Positions 11,844-22,705 of a DNA stretch of 64,000 nucleotides are shown here, piece by piece (position 1 is the first letter of the stretch; each line of letters begins with the position of its first letter). A program made the position numbers and the translations under genes. This DNA comes from Chiridota heheva (lineage: Eukaryota; Echinodermata; Holothuroidea; Apodida; Chiridotidae), in NCBI GenBank assembly GCA_020152595.1, contig JAIGNY010001690.1, positions 1,246,001 to 1,310,000 on the forward strand, in the 5' to 3' direction. A model generated the notes under the pieces. It worked only from the letters and a program-made list of their open reading frames with translations, was not told the DNA's origin and made no database searches.

Positions 11844-12446
11844 AGTGCCTTGATTGGTTGGGTAACAAAGGGAAAATTCCCCCAGCAGTTGATTGGTTGG
11901 GTAGCAAAGGGAAAATTCCTCCAACAGTTGATTGGTTGGGTAACAAACAAAAGATTCCTCCAACAGTTGATTGGTTGCTTAACAAAGGGACAATTCCCCC
12001 AGCAGTTGATTGGTTGGGCAACAAAGGGAAAATTCCTCCAGCAGTTGATTGGTTGGGTAACAAAGGAAAAATTCCTCCAACATTTGATTGGTTGGGTAAC
12101 AAAGGGAAAATTCCTCCAACACTTGATTGGTTGGTTTAACAAAGGGAAAATTCCTCCAACAGTTGATTGCTTTGGTAACAAAGGAAAAATTCCTTCAACA
12201 ATTGATTGGTTGGGTAACAAAGCAAAATTCCTCCAGCAGTTGATTGGTTGGGTAACGAAGGGGAAATTCCCCCAGCAGTTGATTGGTTGGGTAACAAAGG
12301 GAAAATTCCCCCATAGTTGATTGGTTAGGTAACAAAGGGAAAATTCCTCCAGCAGTTAATTGGTTGGGTATCAAAGGGAAAATTTCCCTCGTAGTTGATT
12401 GGTTGGGTAACAAAGGAAAAATTCCCCCAGCAGTTGATTGGTCAAA
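11844..12446. repeat. Minisatellite, 39-bp unit, about 15 copies
   Basis: Units of GTTGATTGGTTGGGTAACAA plus AGGGAAAATTCCTCCAGCA. The 39-bp period keeps several frames open on both strands; those frames are repeat artefacts. CCAAT-box-like ATTGG occurs in every unit. Confidence 0.95.
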
Positions 12447-12529
12447 GTACTTAAGTATTTTAATCAGATTCGGCTGAAATGGTCTATAGTATTTGTTATG
12501 AAATTTCTATGACGTATTTGCATCATCAT

Positions 12530-12865
12530 TAACCATGCAATTAATTCCTGTAATGCACGGCCTTCAGTAAATGGTTTAGTCCATTTTTACAACAGGTGAA
12601 TTTCTTAACAAAGTGTAAAAATGTATGTAAACTTTTTCTCGTTTTTCATTCTTTTTTGTTGTTTTTATGCATTTTAAACAATCTAATACGGAAATTTGAT
12701 AAAAATATGTTTTTGGCATCGTGTTTATATGCATATTTAATGCACGGTTCAAAGAATTTTGCACTCGCGAACAAATAACCCTCCTATAGTCGGGACATTC
12801 TACTCAAGCCAAAATCCTTTGACTCGTGCATTAAATTTGCATATAAACACTCCGCTTCAACATTA
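12530..12865. repeat. Dispersed repeat copy (AATGCACGG family)
   Basis: TGCATTTTAAACAATCTAAT within this stretch is present in reverse complement at 48475-48500 (TTAGATTGTTTAAAATGCAT), along with the AATGCACGG and ACAACAAAAA-type neighbours. The stretch just upstream of M2 at 12870 therefore belongs to a dispersed, inverted family. Its ends are undefined. Confidence 0.5.
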
Positions 12866-12869
12866 ATCT

Positions 12870-13475
12870 TTAAAGGAGACATAAAGTGTGATATAATCAT
12901 TATTTTATATAGTAGAGGATGAAAATCTTAACCAACTGCCAAACACAGCAAGTCAAAAATCTTGTTCCTATCTCAAGTTATTCATGTTTGAAATCGACAC
13001 ATGGGGGCTGCCATTTTGTTCAATTCTGTATTAAAATATTGTGCATGATGACATAATTTTCCCAATAGGGACAAAGGATTATAATGTATTTTTTATAAAT
13101 GTGATTAAAGTTTTTATTACAAAATGATGTGACACAAAGTTTTAACAGAATGTTTTGATAATTTCATGTGTACACAAAAACTTTCCTTGACGCCTACAAA
13201 AGAAAAACAATTTTTCATGAGCTAGAAAATTTGAGGTAGATTATAAAGAAATACAAAGCATTCCAACATCCTGCTGGGCTGATGACATAATCTGCATGTT
13301 TTGAAATCAAAATGGCAGCTCCCATGGTACTATTAAGTAGTAGTATTAAAGTTTGTAATGATTACAAAAAATGTGTTAGATTGCTTTGGGAGTTATGAAA
13401 CTTGGTCAGTAAATTTGTTATTTTCAATTCTATTATATGAAATAAGGATTATGTCAGACTTTATGTCTCCTTTAA
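12870..13475. mobile_element. M2 inverted-repeat element at a TTAA site
   Basis: It starts TTAAAGGAGACATAAAGTGT and ends GACTTTATGTCTCCTTTAA: 606 bp with about 17-bp terminal inverted repeats and TTAA on both sides. It has no coding capacity. A second copy at 44153-44692 shares the whole interior (for example GGCTGATGACAT and TTAAAGTTTGTAAT), which proves a mobile family. It sits about 95 bp upstream of a PEX3 exon. Confidence 0.82.
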
Positions 13476-13568
13476 TGAATGATTTCTTTACCCCATTGTT
13501 GTATTTATTACCCTTGGTCATATAAGCTGGACTACTAAGCCCTATTCTCTAATTTTTGTATGGTTTAG

Positions 13569-13716
13569 TGTTGCTGACTGGAAATCAAATTCATCCGCTC
13601 GGTCGGTACTTGGTAGCACCTGAAGGTGTCAATGGGGACTGCTCAGCTTGCACGCTGATAGAAGACCAAAAGTCGCTGCAGCATCTGATGGTGGAAACCA
13701 GAGATGTCATTGAAAG
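13569..13716 (+). CDS. PEX3: PEX3 internal exon
   Basis: This 148-nt exon has its acceptor tttag ending at 13568 and an unusual donor, AAAG|gttgga. It begins VLLTGNQIHPLGRYLVAPEG, continues through a variable middle and ends LMVETRDVIE plus two bases of a serine codon that the next exon completes. The ending matches human LLNETRDMLES (about residues 264-273). The middle corresponds to the poorly conserved human stretch around residues 220-260, so only the 3' part supports homology strongly. The weak donor (gttgga, not gtaagt) is worth checking against RNA. Confidence 0.85.
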
Positions 13717-14029
13717 GTTGGAATTCATTTACTATTGTTCAAGAATGGCAAGCATGGGGCAGGATTTGCCCTCTTGAAATGGGAGGGCAAAGTCACAAAA
13801 TGGAATTTGTGTACCGAAAGTGAGGACAAGATTATGAAATTACACTAAAATACAAAAAATTACCATACAAGGGGTATAGATATGGAAAAAGTGAGTTCAA
13901 CCTTTACCCCTCTAATTTCACCTATGATGACAAGGACGTTAAAGCTCAATGGACATGTAGCAATGTCTACATTGGTTAGAAGAGTATTAAAATCTGAGCA
14001 GATCAGTTACGGCTCAACAAAGTTTGGTG

Positions 14030-15060
14030 GATGTTTAATTTACCGTATTCAAAGTATAATTTGTGATTGATGACTGGGCGGACAGCTCAAAATCTTTATG
14101 CAATTCGTTAAATTTGTTCTCAAAATTTAAGTTACTGAAAATGATGGGAATGTCAGTTTCTGGTAAGTTTGATTGGGGTATGGCAAGTTTGATTGGGGGT
14201 ATGGCAAGTTTGATTGGGGGTATGGCAAGTTTGATTGGGGGTATGGCAAGTTTGATTGGGGTATGGCAAGTTTGATTGGGGTATGGCAAGTTTGATTGGG
14301 GTATGGCAAGTTTGATTGGGGGTATGGCAAGTTTGATTGGGGTATGGCAAGTTTGATTGGGGTATGGCAAGTTTGATTGGGAGTATGGCAAGTTTGATTG
14401 GGGTATGCAAGTTTGATTGGGGTATGGCAAGTTTGATTGGGGTATGGCAAGTTTGATTGGGGGTATGGCAAGTTTGATTGGGGTATGGCAAGTTTGATTG
14501 GGGTATGGCAAGTTTGACTGGGGGTATGGCAAGTTTGATTGGGGGTATGGCAAGTTTGATTGGGAGTATGGCAAGTTTGATTGGGGGTATGCAAGTTTGA
14601 TTGGGGTATGGCAAGTTTGATTGGGGGTATGGCAAGTTTGATTGGGGTATGGCAAGTTTGATTGGGGTATGGCAAGTTTGATTGGGGTATGGCAAGTTTG
14701 ACTGGGGTATGGCAAGTTTAATTGGGGGTATGGCAAGTTTGATTGGGGGTATGGCAAGTTTGATTGGGTGTATGGCAAGTTTGATTGGGGGTATGGCAAG
14801 TTTGATTGGGGGTATGGCAAGTTTGATTGGGGGTATGGCAAGTTTGATTGGGGTATGGCAAAGGCTGAAACCCTTTCAGTCAGAGCTTGCTGTGCCTCTT
14901 CAAACAATTATGTTAAACATTTAAAACACATTGGATTTACATTAGAAAATAGTAAGGTCGGCCTGTAATACATCACAAATTTGTATATTGATGCGTGAGA
15001 TTTTAAAGCGCTTTAAAATGGTCAATTTCTAACTGATTTCATAACTGATTATATTATTCT
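14030..15060. mobile_element. Inverted-repeat element family (GGGCGGACAGCT) holding a minisatellite
   Basis: The left flank of the 14.2-kb minisatellite (GACTGGGCGGACAGCTCAAA, AAAATGATGGGAATGTCAGT) and its right flank (GGCAAAGGCTGAA, TACATCACAAATTTGTATAT, CTTTAAAATGGTCAATTTCT) match parts of two other places, 44895-45290 and (reverse) 48640-49020. In those the minisatellite is absent. So the 20-21 bp array expanded inside a copy of an older dispersed element. Confidence 0.6.
14166..14866. repeat. Minisatellite, 20-21 bp unit, about 34 copies
   Basis: Units of TATGGCAAGTTTGATTGGGG with an optional extra G. The 20/21 alternation shifts the reading frame repeatedly, yet frames up to 290 codons stay open on the minus strand because no unit contains a stop in those frames. 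It is embedded in a dispersed element. Confidence 0.95.
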
Positions 15061-15113
15061 TGAATCTTCAAGTAATGTTATCTCCACAAACATATATATG
15101 ATTTTAATCCAAC

Positions 15114-15568
15114 CAGACTTGTATTGTGAGTACATTTCCATGAGTACGAGTACAATTCATATTTTATGAGTACGAGTACAAGTCATTTTCAAGAGTACAA
15201 GCAATTAGAATTTGCTTGAAGCCCAGGCATGTGAGACATAAGCTATTTAGCTAATTTCACCTATTTTCTGCATAATTGATAATACTTAGCTATTTTGATG
15301 AGAAAATTGATCAATTTCAGCATGTGAAATTTCAGCTATTTAGCTGGTTGCAGCTATTTTCCAAGCTAATTTCATCTATTTTCTGCATAATTGACAATAC
15401 TTAGCTATTTTGATTAGATTGATCAATTTCAGCTACTTTTATAAATCATTACTTACATGTCTGTATGCCGAAAAAAAATGTGGGTACATGGTCTGAATCT
15501 CATGAGTACGAGTACAAACTCAAAATTGTGCTCATGAGTACAAAAATTATACTCACACTACAAGTTTG
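15114..15568. mobile_element. hAT-type miniature element with exact 8-bp target duplication
   Basis: The element starts CAGACTTGTATTGTGAGTAC and ends ATACTCACACTACAAGTTTG (455 bp). The inverted ends agree over ACTTGTA(T/G)TGTGAGTA. It is flanked on both sides by AATCCAAC (15106-15113 and 15569-15576). An 8-bp duplication and a CAG start are hallmarks of hAT transposons; the last base triplet is TTG instead of CTG. The interior has repeats of GAGTACGAGTAC and CTATTTAGCT-like blocks and no ORF. Confidence 0.85.
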
Positions 15569-15606
15569 AATCCAACTTGGTGATGGCATGGGCTTGTTTT
15601 TGTTTA

Positions 15607-16143
15607 AAAATTTTTCCTTATTAATATTATAAGAGGGATGGTGCAAAATATTACTTTGCTGCAAAAACACTTACAGATAGTTTAACTCTGGGTTTATAAC
15701 AACTATTTTGGGCATCAGAGCTGAAATCCATCTTTGCATAATCTTTTTGTAAACTATATTGAAGACTAATTTTCAAAGAGAAGGCCGGGAATAGAAATGA
15801 ATGAATTATTTACAGGATTAAGGCAAATATTTGGTTTTGGTTTCTGTACAGCAACGATTTCTGTTTAGACATTTTTCCTTTAGAAATTTGTCCTTATTGA
15901 TATTATAACAGGGATGGTGCAAAATATTACTTAGCTACAAAAAGACCTACAGACAGTTTAACTCTGGGCTTATAACAACTATTTTGAGCATCAGAGCTGA
16001 AATCCATCTTTGCCTAATCTTTTTGTAAACTATATTGAAGACTTTGATTTTTCAAACAGAAGGCCGGGAAAAGAAATGAATGAATTATTTACAGGATTAA
16101 GGCAAATATTTGGTTTTGTTTCTGTACAGCAATGATTTCTGCA
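15607..16143. repeat. Tandem duplication (278-bp period) including a PEX3 splice acceptor
   Basis: 15607-15863 and about 15885-16141 are roughly 90% alike (GGGATGGTGCAAAATATTAC, CAGAGCTGAAATCCATCTTT, GAATTATTTACAGGATTAAG in both). Each ends TTTCTGTACAG followed by CAA(C/T)GATTTCTG. The second copy supplies the real acceptor; the first is a decoy whose frame stops after about 17 codons with no donor. Confidence 0.92.
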
Positions 16144-16249
16144 AAGTGCTGAACAACTGCCTGGATGTAGCCTTCAATAGATTTCTGGATAACATGACAC
16201 ATTTTTTCAGACCATCATCGATGATCAACGGCATGAATCCAAGTATCAG
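16130..16249 (+). CDS. PEX3: PEX3 internal exon, most conserved block
   Basis: This 120-nt exon follows acceptor tttctgtacag (ending 16129) and precedes donor gtgaga. It reads (S)NDFCKVLNNCLDVAFNRF, then LDNMTHFFRPSSMINGMNPS and IR/S. It matches human PEX3 [20 protein letters not shown] followed by MAEFFRP (about residues 274-301), which is diagnostic for the family. The acceptor and the first 12 bases of the exon also occur 278 bp upstream as part of a tandem duplication, giving a decoy acceptor at 15851. A hairpin-headed repeat starts 46 bp after the donor. Confidence 0.95.
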
Positions 16250-16295
16250 GTGAGATATTATTTGCATTTTTATTCTCAGTCATATATTAGTTTTT

Positions 16296-16332
16296 AGTTC
16301 CACCCACTACACAAAGTGTAATGAGTGGAACT
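16296..16332 (+). repeat. Terminal-type hairpin after TTTTT (AGTTCCACCCACT head)
   Basis: AGTTCCACCCACTACAC pairs with GTGTAATGAGTGGAACT in inverted form (mismatched near the loop), immediately after TTTTT. It starts 46 bp after a PEX3 donor. Comparable T5-plus-hairpin heads occur at 24006, 29630 and 36747. The downstream body is short or decayed, ending in a 28-bp minisatellite at 16557. Confidence 0.65.
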
Positions 16333-16556
16333 TATCAAATGGTACGTGAGCTCCCATATGTGCCTGTGCATTGGTTTGCTTTAAAATGCATCTCCTAGGT
16401 TTTAACAGTTTTGCTTTTAAAATTCTGGCTCAAACGAGATTTTTGTATACTTTATATAGCTTGCATTTTGCTAAGAGATATTCTATGTATTTTTTTAATT
16501 AAAGCTCACGAAAGATTTACAAAAGTATTAGATTTTATGTTTAATGGTGCTAAAAA

Positions 16557-16830
16557 AAAGCTAGCTGTAGATATAATGCTAAAAATAGCTAGCTGTAGAC
16601 ATAATGCTAAAAATAGCTAGCTGTAGACATAATGCTAAAAATAGCTAGCTGTAGACATAATGCTAAAAATAGCTAGCTGTAGACATAATGCTAAAAAATG
16701 CTAGAATAATGCTAAAAATAGCTAGCTGTAGACATAATGCTAAAAATAGCTAGCTGTTGACATAATGCTAAAAATCATGCTCCAGGTACCAGCTGTAGAC
16801 ATAATGACTAGCTGTAGACATAATGCTAAG
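16557..16830. repeat. Minisatellite, 28-bp unit, about 9 copies
   Basis: Units of TAGCTAGCTGTAGACATAAT plus GCTAAAAA. Each holds the palindrome TAGCTA/GCTAGC. The last units are degenerate. Confidence 0.93.
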
Positions 16831-17123
16831 AATAGCATTCAGACATTATCCTCATGCATTCATGACAGGTCCTCATGCATTGTTTCATGCATTCAGCACA
16901 TGTGTTTCCTATTAGCAATACGGTATTTACTACTTTTATTAAACATATCTAAAAGCTGGTATAATATCATTAATTTGTGTAGTAATATCTTTTATAAGAC
17001 CAAAATTATGCAATCTCATTAAAATTTGAGTGAATTACGGGATGATAAAAAAATCTATATCGGAGACTTGAAGCCATGTGAAATTTTTGGGACGTGACTT
17101 TGTGTTATGTCAGGGAGTTCGCA

Positions 17124-18188
17124 TTAAACATAACTCTACCAGGGCTTTAAAAAAAGCAAGCCCATTTTTTGTAACTTTTTTTAATATGCATTTTTGACAA
17201 CTTTCATTTTCTTTCTTTACAAGTTTGGTTGGAATAGAGGCTAAGATATTTATCTTTTGAGTAATGAAAGCCAAGTTATTGGACAAAAATATGCAAATTC
17301 AGCAATTTTTGGCAAAATTTGGTCAACAAATGGCCAATCTTTGCAGAAGGAAGTATAACTTCTTGTCAATATTGAAAACAGAAATTTGTGTTTACATATT
17401 TAGATTCTTTATGAAATTTCCTTTCAATGATGCTAATTTATAATTCTTAGAAAGAAAGGAAAGATAAAAAATACCAAAAATGATTATAGTCAAAAGACCC
17501 TAAAAGCTGCAGCCAAAAAATTATTACGCAGTGGTCACGGTGAGACTCGAACCTGGAGTGCTCGAGCGTGCTAGCCGAGTACATTTCCTCTGCACCACAT
17601 AGTCATTCAAATTGAAGAGGTGAAATATAATTCTTATAGGAAAATTTTTAAATAGAGGGGGTATGCCATTATTTATATATCACATGAAAGGAAATTGCAA
17701 GCACTTTTGAATGGCGGTTCAATGAAGCATGTGTGATGTACGGTTTGGGTACACAATTTTTTTGAAGAAAAAAAAAACGGTCAAAAATGGCAGAAATTTA
17801 TGAAATTTTAAAGAAATTTTTCCAGAATTAAAAATTGCATGAAGGGATTATAAAAATTAGACCAGAAACCAATACTTAGGACTTGCATGTTTGATTTTGA
17901 TGCAAAAATGTGATCTTTAAGTTACTGTAAGATTTAAAAAGTTAAAAAAACATTTTTTGTGAATTTTTTAGCAATTTTTGAATTTTACCCTTTTTCAAGG
18001 TACTTTTTCTCAAAATTCTGTAATATGACCCCTATAAAAAAGTTACATTTTGTGAAAGAAATATCTGAGTACTTTAAAATGATACCAAGATTACTCCTAT
18101 AGGACTTTAGTGAAGTCCCGATTTTATTTTTAGAAAAAGGTGGTTTGAAAACAGCAATACTATCGCCACGTGGTAGAGTAAAAGTTAA
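17124..18188. mobile_element. M6 long inverted-repeat element at a TTAA site
   Basis: Its ends read TTAAACATAACTCTACCAG and ACGTGGTAGAGTAAAAGTTAA. The right ~70 bp match the two short M6 copies at 23.5-23.8 kb (AATACTATCGCCACGTGGTA against AATATCGCTGCGTGGTAGAG). It is 1,065 bp and would be a longer parent of those short copies. I see no long ORF. It contains a tRNA-like segment (17531-17604). Confidence 0.55.
17531..17604 (-). tRNA. tRNA-like sequence (pseudo-tRNA or SINE head)
   Basis: On the minus strand, TGTGGTGCAGAGGAAATGTA resembles an A-box region, and CCAGGTTCGAGTCTCACCG contains a canonical B box (GGTTCGAGTC). The segment is 74 bp, the right size for a tRNA, but the acceptor-stem pairing is poor and I could not assign an anticodon. 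It is probably a tRNA-derived relic carried in the M6 long element. Confidence 0.4.
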
Positions 18189-19449
18189 GAAATCGTTGAA
18201 TCTTATATGTGGCCAGAAATAAAGACAATATCTCAAGCTTTCTAATGATACCTGAGTTTTAAGTTTTCAATGATGTTTTTCCAGAAAAAAGTTGAAAAGC
18301 TTTTTCATTTTTAAGCATATTTATTCAAATGCAATTGCAAAAATTCAAACTTTGTTTGAAAGGGAATTGTTTTATCTTTAAAATGAGATATAATTCTTCA
18401 CGATGCCCTATTTACACGGCAAGAGGCTCGTTTGTGAATTGACATATGAACTAAAGCTAGCATTCCCGTATTTCGAGGGCAATTTGTATTAATTTGCCTT
18501 TTCTAATTGCACGTAATGTTAAGTATAACTTACTTATATTAAGGTAAGCTTAATTAAATGATTTATCAGCTGGTTTTAGAGTAATTTTAAGCCGATGTCC
18601 GCTTGGATTTCAGCATGCATGTTGCAGTACTGTACAGTACCTTCATAACGTAACTAATGTAGTGTAGTGTACACAAATGAATACACTGTGTGTAGTCAGG
18701 TAGTACTACACTAGCAGTACTGTAGCATCCAACTGCAATCTGTAGTGTAGGCCTACTTGTTTAAGTAACTATTTATCTTAAGTTATTGTGTATGGACTAT
18801 CTTGAATTTAAATTCTTAAATATTGCTGAAAGGAAATTTACTTTTACTTAGCCTAGATCAAGATTTTTTTTTGTAATAAAAAAGCACAATCTCTGATGCT
18901 GTTTTAAGCTTCACCGAGGCCCAGGGCCCATTTTTTTCTTTTTTTTTGTGAGGGGGAGAGTGGGAGTGGGGAGTTATTAATTCTTGATCAATTGAGCATG
19001 GCTGGTACACTGTACGTACCATCATAAATTTTCTTGATCTATGCGTATGAATTGTTAAATACTATCATTGCTGAAAGAAAATTAACTTTTGATTAAATAA
19101 ACTTTGTTTTTCAACAATCACTGTGCAGCTATTTAGGGCCTATCTTTTTTTAGGAGAGTTGAACTTTTCTTGATGAAATGAACTGAACATTATTTCAGGT
19201 AGGCCTACGCTGCTACTGTGTTGTTGTTTTTTTAACTAAAAAATTTCATCACAATCACTTGCAGCCACCTTGGCCTAATGCCTGTTATTTATTTATGTTT
19301 TCATGCAAGTGCCAGAGTTTTTTTTTATGGATCTACCAAACATTGCAAGTATACTGCTATTGCATGTGTACCATCATGAATTGTCTTGATCTTTGTGTAT
19401 ATTTTGTTTTTGCTGAGAGAAACTTAACTTTTGATTAAATAAAATAAAA
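18189..19449. other. PEX3 intron sequence, no gene seen
   Basis: Short-range repetition only: TGTAGTGTAGTGTAC-type words at 18655-18760, and a diverged duplication of a block with TTGATCTATGCGTATGAATT/TTGATCTTTGTGTATATTTT near 19035 and 19388. Confidence 0.6.
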
Positions 19450-20232
19450 CGTTTTTTTGAGGTACAGTCATTGGGTAAAATAAATAACTTTCAGTCTTAG
19501 GGGTACAGTCATTGGGTTAAATTAATAACTTTCAGTCTGAGGGGTACAGTCATAGGGTTAAATGAATAACTTTTAGTCTGAGGGGTACAGTCATTGGGTT
19601 AAATGAGTAAAACTTTTAGTCCAAGGGGTACAGTCATTGACTTAAATGAGTAACTTTTAGTCTGAGGGGTACAGTCATTAGGTTTGATAAGTAATTTTCA
19701 GTCTGAGGGGTACAGTCATTGGGTTAAATGAGTAACTTTCAGTCTCAGGGATACAGTCATTGAGTTAAATGAGTAACTTTCTGTCTGAGGGGTATAGTCA
19801 TTTGGTTAAATAAGTAACTTTTGGTCTGAGGGGTACAGTCATTGGGTTAAATGAGTAACTTTCTGTCTGAGGGGTACAGTCATTGGGTTAAATGAGTAAC
19901 TTTTAGTCTGAGGGGTACAGTCATTGGGTTAAATGAGTAACTTTCAGTGTGAGGGGTACAGTCATTGGGTTAAATGAGTAACTTTTAGTCTGAGGGGTAC
20001 AGTCATTGGGTTAAATGAGTAACTTTCAGTCTGAGGGGTACAGTCATTGGGTTAAATGAGTAACTTTTAGTCTGAGGGGTACAGTCATTGGGTTAAATGA
20101 GTAACTTTCAGTGTGAGGGGTACAGTCATTGGGTTAAATGAGTAACTTTTAGTCTGAGGGGTACAGTCATTGGGTTAAATGAGTAACTTTTTCAGTCTGG
20201 GTTAAATGAGTAACTTTTAGTCTGAGGGGTTA
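19450..20232. repeat. Minisatellite, 41-bp unit, about 19 copies
   Basis: Units of GAGGGGTACAGTCATTGGGT plus TAAATGAGTAACTTTTAGTCT. TTTTAGTCTGAG and TTTCAGTCTGAG variants alternate in places, suggesting a higher-order ~82-bp period in the later half. It is about 680 bp upstream of a PEX3 exon. Confidence 0.95.
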
Positions 20233-20909
20233 TGCAAAGCTCTAGTTAACTTTGCATGGATATCATCTTAATAAATAAATGTGGGCATTTGGAGACAACT
20301 TGTCATGTCTGAAATAACTGTAAATCATTTCTGCAAGCGCTTTCCTTTTGTGAATAAATTTTTGCTTAATTGGTTTAAATTGTGTTAAAGTGGTGAAATT
20401 GATAATTCGTGATAAACACTGATTTTCTTGAATTGTTTATCATGCATGTAGATTAACGACTGGTGGCAAGTCTAGAAGCAATTGTCAAAATTGGTCAAAA
20501 GTGACCTTTGTGTCACTTTATGTTTTCACACTTCATGAAGCTAAATTCTCCAAATAGCTCAGATTTTCTAAATTGGTTTTAATATTTGTATATCATTTTT
20601 TGTATGGTTTAAGAATTACCCATGATATCATTTGGCTTATCACAGGAATTTTTTGGGAAAAGAAGCTATTGAAAATAAAGCTTTTCTTGTTTGTCAAGTG
20701 AAATGATGAATAATATAACCAGGAAAAACACAAACTGTCTTTGTTACCCTTATTTATACATCCATCAAGTTTGCCTGAATGTTTATAGGTTTTCTAAGTA
20801 ATTGCCTCATTTGCCTCCTACTCTCCACTCACTGTGCATTGCTTACTTTGATAGCTTCCAAGTTTTGTTAGTCAGTCACTGAGAAATGAATGTTTATGTT
20901 TTATTACAG

Positions 20910-21006
20910 CCCTCACAGCACCAAGCTTGCTCTTGCTAAGGTTATTCCATTGGTCAATGGACAGATGAAAGTACTCTGCAGCGATACGCCCAACCACTTT
21001 ATTCAG
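20910..21006 (+). CDS. PEX3: PEX3 internal exon
   Basis: This 97-nt exon has acceptor ttattacag (ending 20909) and donor gtcagt. It reads (S)[18 protein letters not shown] then [14 protein letters not shown], ending in phase 0. It aligns closely with human [20 protein letters not shown] then SETPSHFVQ (about residues 318-346). This is the best-conserved C-terminal segment and supports a functional rather than decayed gene. Confidence 0.95.
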
Positions 21007-22176
21007 GTCAGTTTCTGTGCAACAGACTTCTTATTCATTTTCAGGATTTGTTTTTTAAAATGGACTAGTCCAGATTACCAAACTCCATTATTTCATCAAG
21101 GAGTTTTAAACTTAAAGATGAGAGAAAAAAATCTTAATCAAAAAGTAACTTGATTTGATTGTGAAAATGAAAATAGTCCTTGTACCTTATTTGAAAATTT
21201 GGACCAGATTCTTCCAATTTGTATGTCAGAATAGATTAGTTGAGATTAATAAATTTCCATTATTTCATCAAGAAATCAGAAAATTTTGAAGTTGAAAATG
21301 AGAGAAAAAATATCTTAGTCATAAAGTAACTTTTTACTTTATTTTCATTTTCACATTTTCTTTTAAAATTTGGAAAATATTCTTCAAAATTTGCATTTTA
21401 AATTTAAAATGGATTCTTTAAAATTTGTATTTTAAATCAAATGGACTAGTCGAGATGACTAAATTTCCATTATTTCATCGAGATACCAGCAAATTTTGAA
21501 GTTGAAAAGGAAAGAGTAAATTTGTTGGTCATAAAGTAACTTTGCAATGGAAATCGCCCTTGGACTTTGTTTTGAGAATTTTGACCAAATTTGTAAATTT
21601 TTATTTCAAAATGGACTACTGTAGATCACTGAACTTTGAAAATAGGAAATAAATATATGAATCATAATGTAACTTTTAAATTTGATTGTGCATCGTGAAC
21701 CTTATGTTTGTAATTTGGATCAGTCCATTCTTGCAAAGCACACATTGAATGTAGGGACTGTTATCTAATGTGAACTTAAAAATAAAGACATGCAACAGCT
21801 GCAGTGACTTCAAAGAACTTCTCACTATCAGGACATTTAAAACAAGTCAAAACAAGATGTCTGTTTAGTTAAGTTTGCACTGAGTTTTATAAGTTTTTGA
21901 AATTTGTTTAGAAATGTGTAGAAATGTTTGTGGATATTTTTTTTTTTCTTCTCACTTTATTTACAACCATTCAGTATAGATGTAGTATATTTTTGATAAA
22001 TGATGCAAGTTTGTCTAAACAACAAAATAGAAATAAACATTTCAGATAATAGCTGATATGTACATCAAAAGATAAAGTTGAGGAACTAAACAAGTTTTAA
22101 AAGTTTTAAACACGATGTCCCAATGTAATCAGTTTTGATGAAATTTTTGCCAGGTCCATAATTGTTGTTGTATTGT
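21007..22176. other. PEX3 intron with diverged ~170-bp tandem repeats
   Basis: CCATTATTTCATCAAG/GAGA, then TTGAAGTTGAAAATGAGAGA and CATAAAGTAACTTT recur near 21083, 21260 and 21465, giving three or four decayed units. No coding evidence. Confidence 0.6.
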
Positions 22177-22705
22177 TTAAGGATTAGTTCAGTGGTCAAG
22201 CAAGTCCATCTGACATAAAAGCGTGACTTAAAAATAAACAAAATGTTAAAGATAGCATTCATTATTCTGTTACGAATATATTCAAGTTTAAAGATTAGTC
22301 TCATTTTTGTAGAAGCGGCTGCAATCAGACTAGTTATGACAATACAACATACAATATGGCAATCAAACTAGTTATGATAATACAACTTGACGTTCCTCAA
22401 AAAAGTTTGATGTATTCTGTTATATTTTGTCCCGAAAATGTCAGGAAATCTTTAAAAATAGAATCAAGTAAGGTAATTCTAATTTACACTTGAAGAAAGT
22501 TGGAAGAATTTTTTAATTATTTTTAAGATACATTAACAATTGTTAACAAAAAGAAGTAGACTTTCTACATCAGTCATTTCTACACAACTGAGACAGAACT
22601 TTTAACTTTGAACAGAATTAGATATTGATTGTTGTTTTTTCACCATGTTGTTCCTATAAAAGTCCTTCATATAAGATTATCTTTCTTGACCACCCATCTT
22701 TGATC
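22177..22705. mobile_element. M1 element whose right end runs into a minisatellite
   Basis: It starts TTAAGGATTAGTTCAGTGGT. It has the family's middle block and right arm (TTTCTACACAACTGAGACAG, then CATATAAGATTATCTTTCTT). Where other copies read CTTGACCACTGAACTAATCC, this copy reads CTTGACCACC and passes into the 13-bp CTTGACCACCGGT minisatellite, so the last ~15 bp of the right terminus are missing or transformed. Confidence 0.7.

Noticed and set aside
11778-12413. Open frames of up to 180 codons with GWVTKGKFLQQLI repeats
   Set aside because: They are produced by the 39-bp minisatellite and exist on both strands.
14035-14907. 290-codon minus-strand open frame with PYPQSNL repeats
   Set aside because: It is the translation of a 20-21 bp minisatellite; long frames also exist in other phases of the same DNA, and no splice or start context supports a gene.
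15852-15900. Alternative PEX3 exon starting at the duplicated acceptor
   Set aside because: The frame stops after about 17 codons and no donor follows, so it is recorded only as a decoy acceptor.
17531-17604. Functional tRNA gene
   Set aside because: The B box is good, but acceptor and anticodon stems do not pair convincingly by eye; kept only as a tRNA-like relic.
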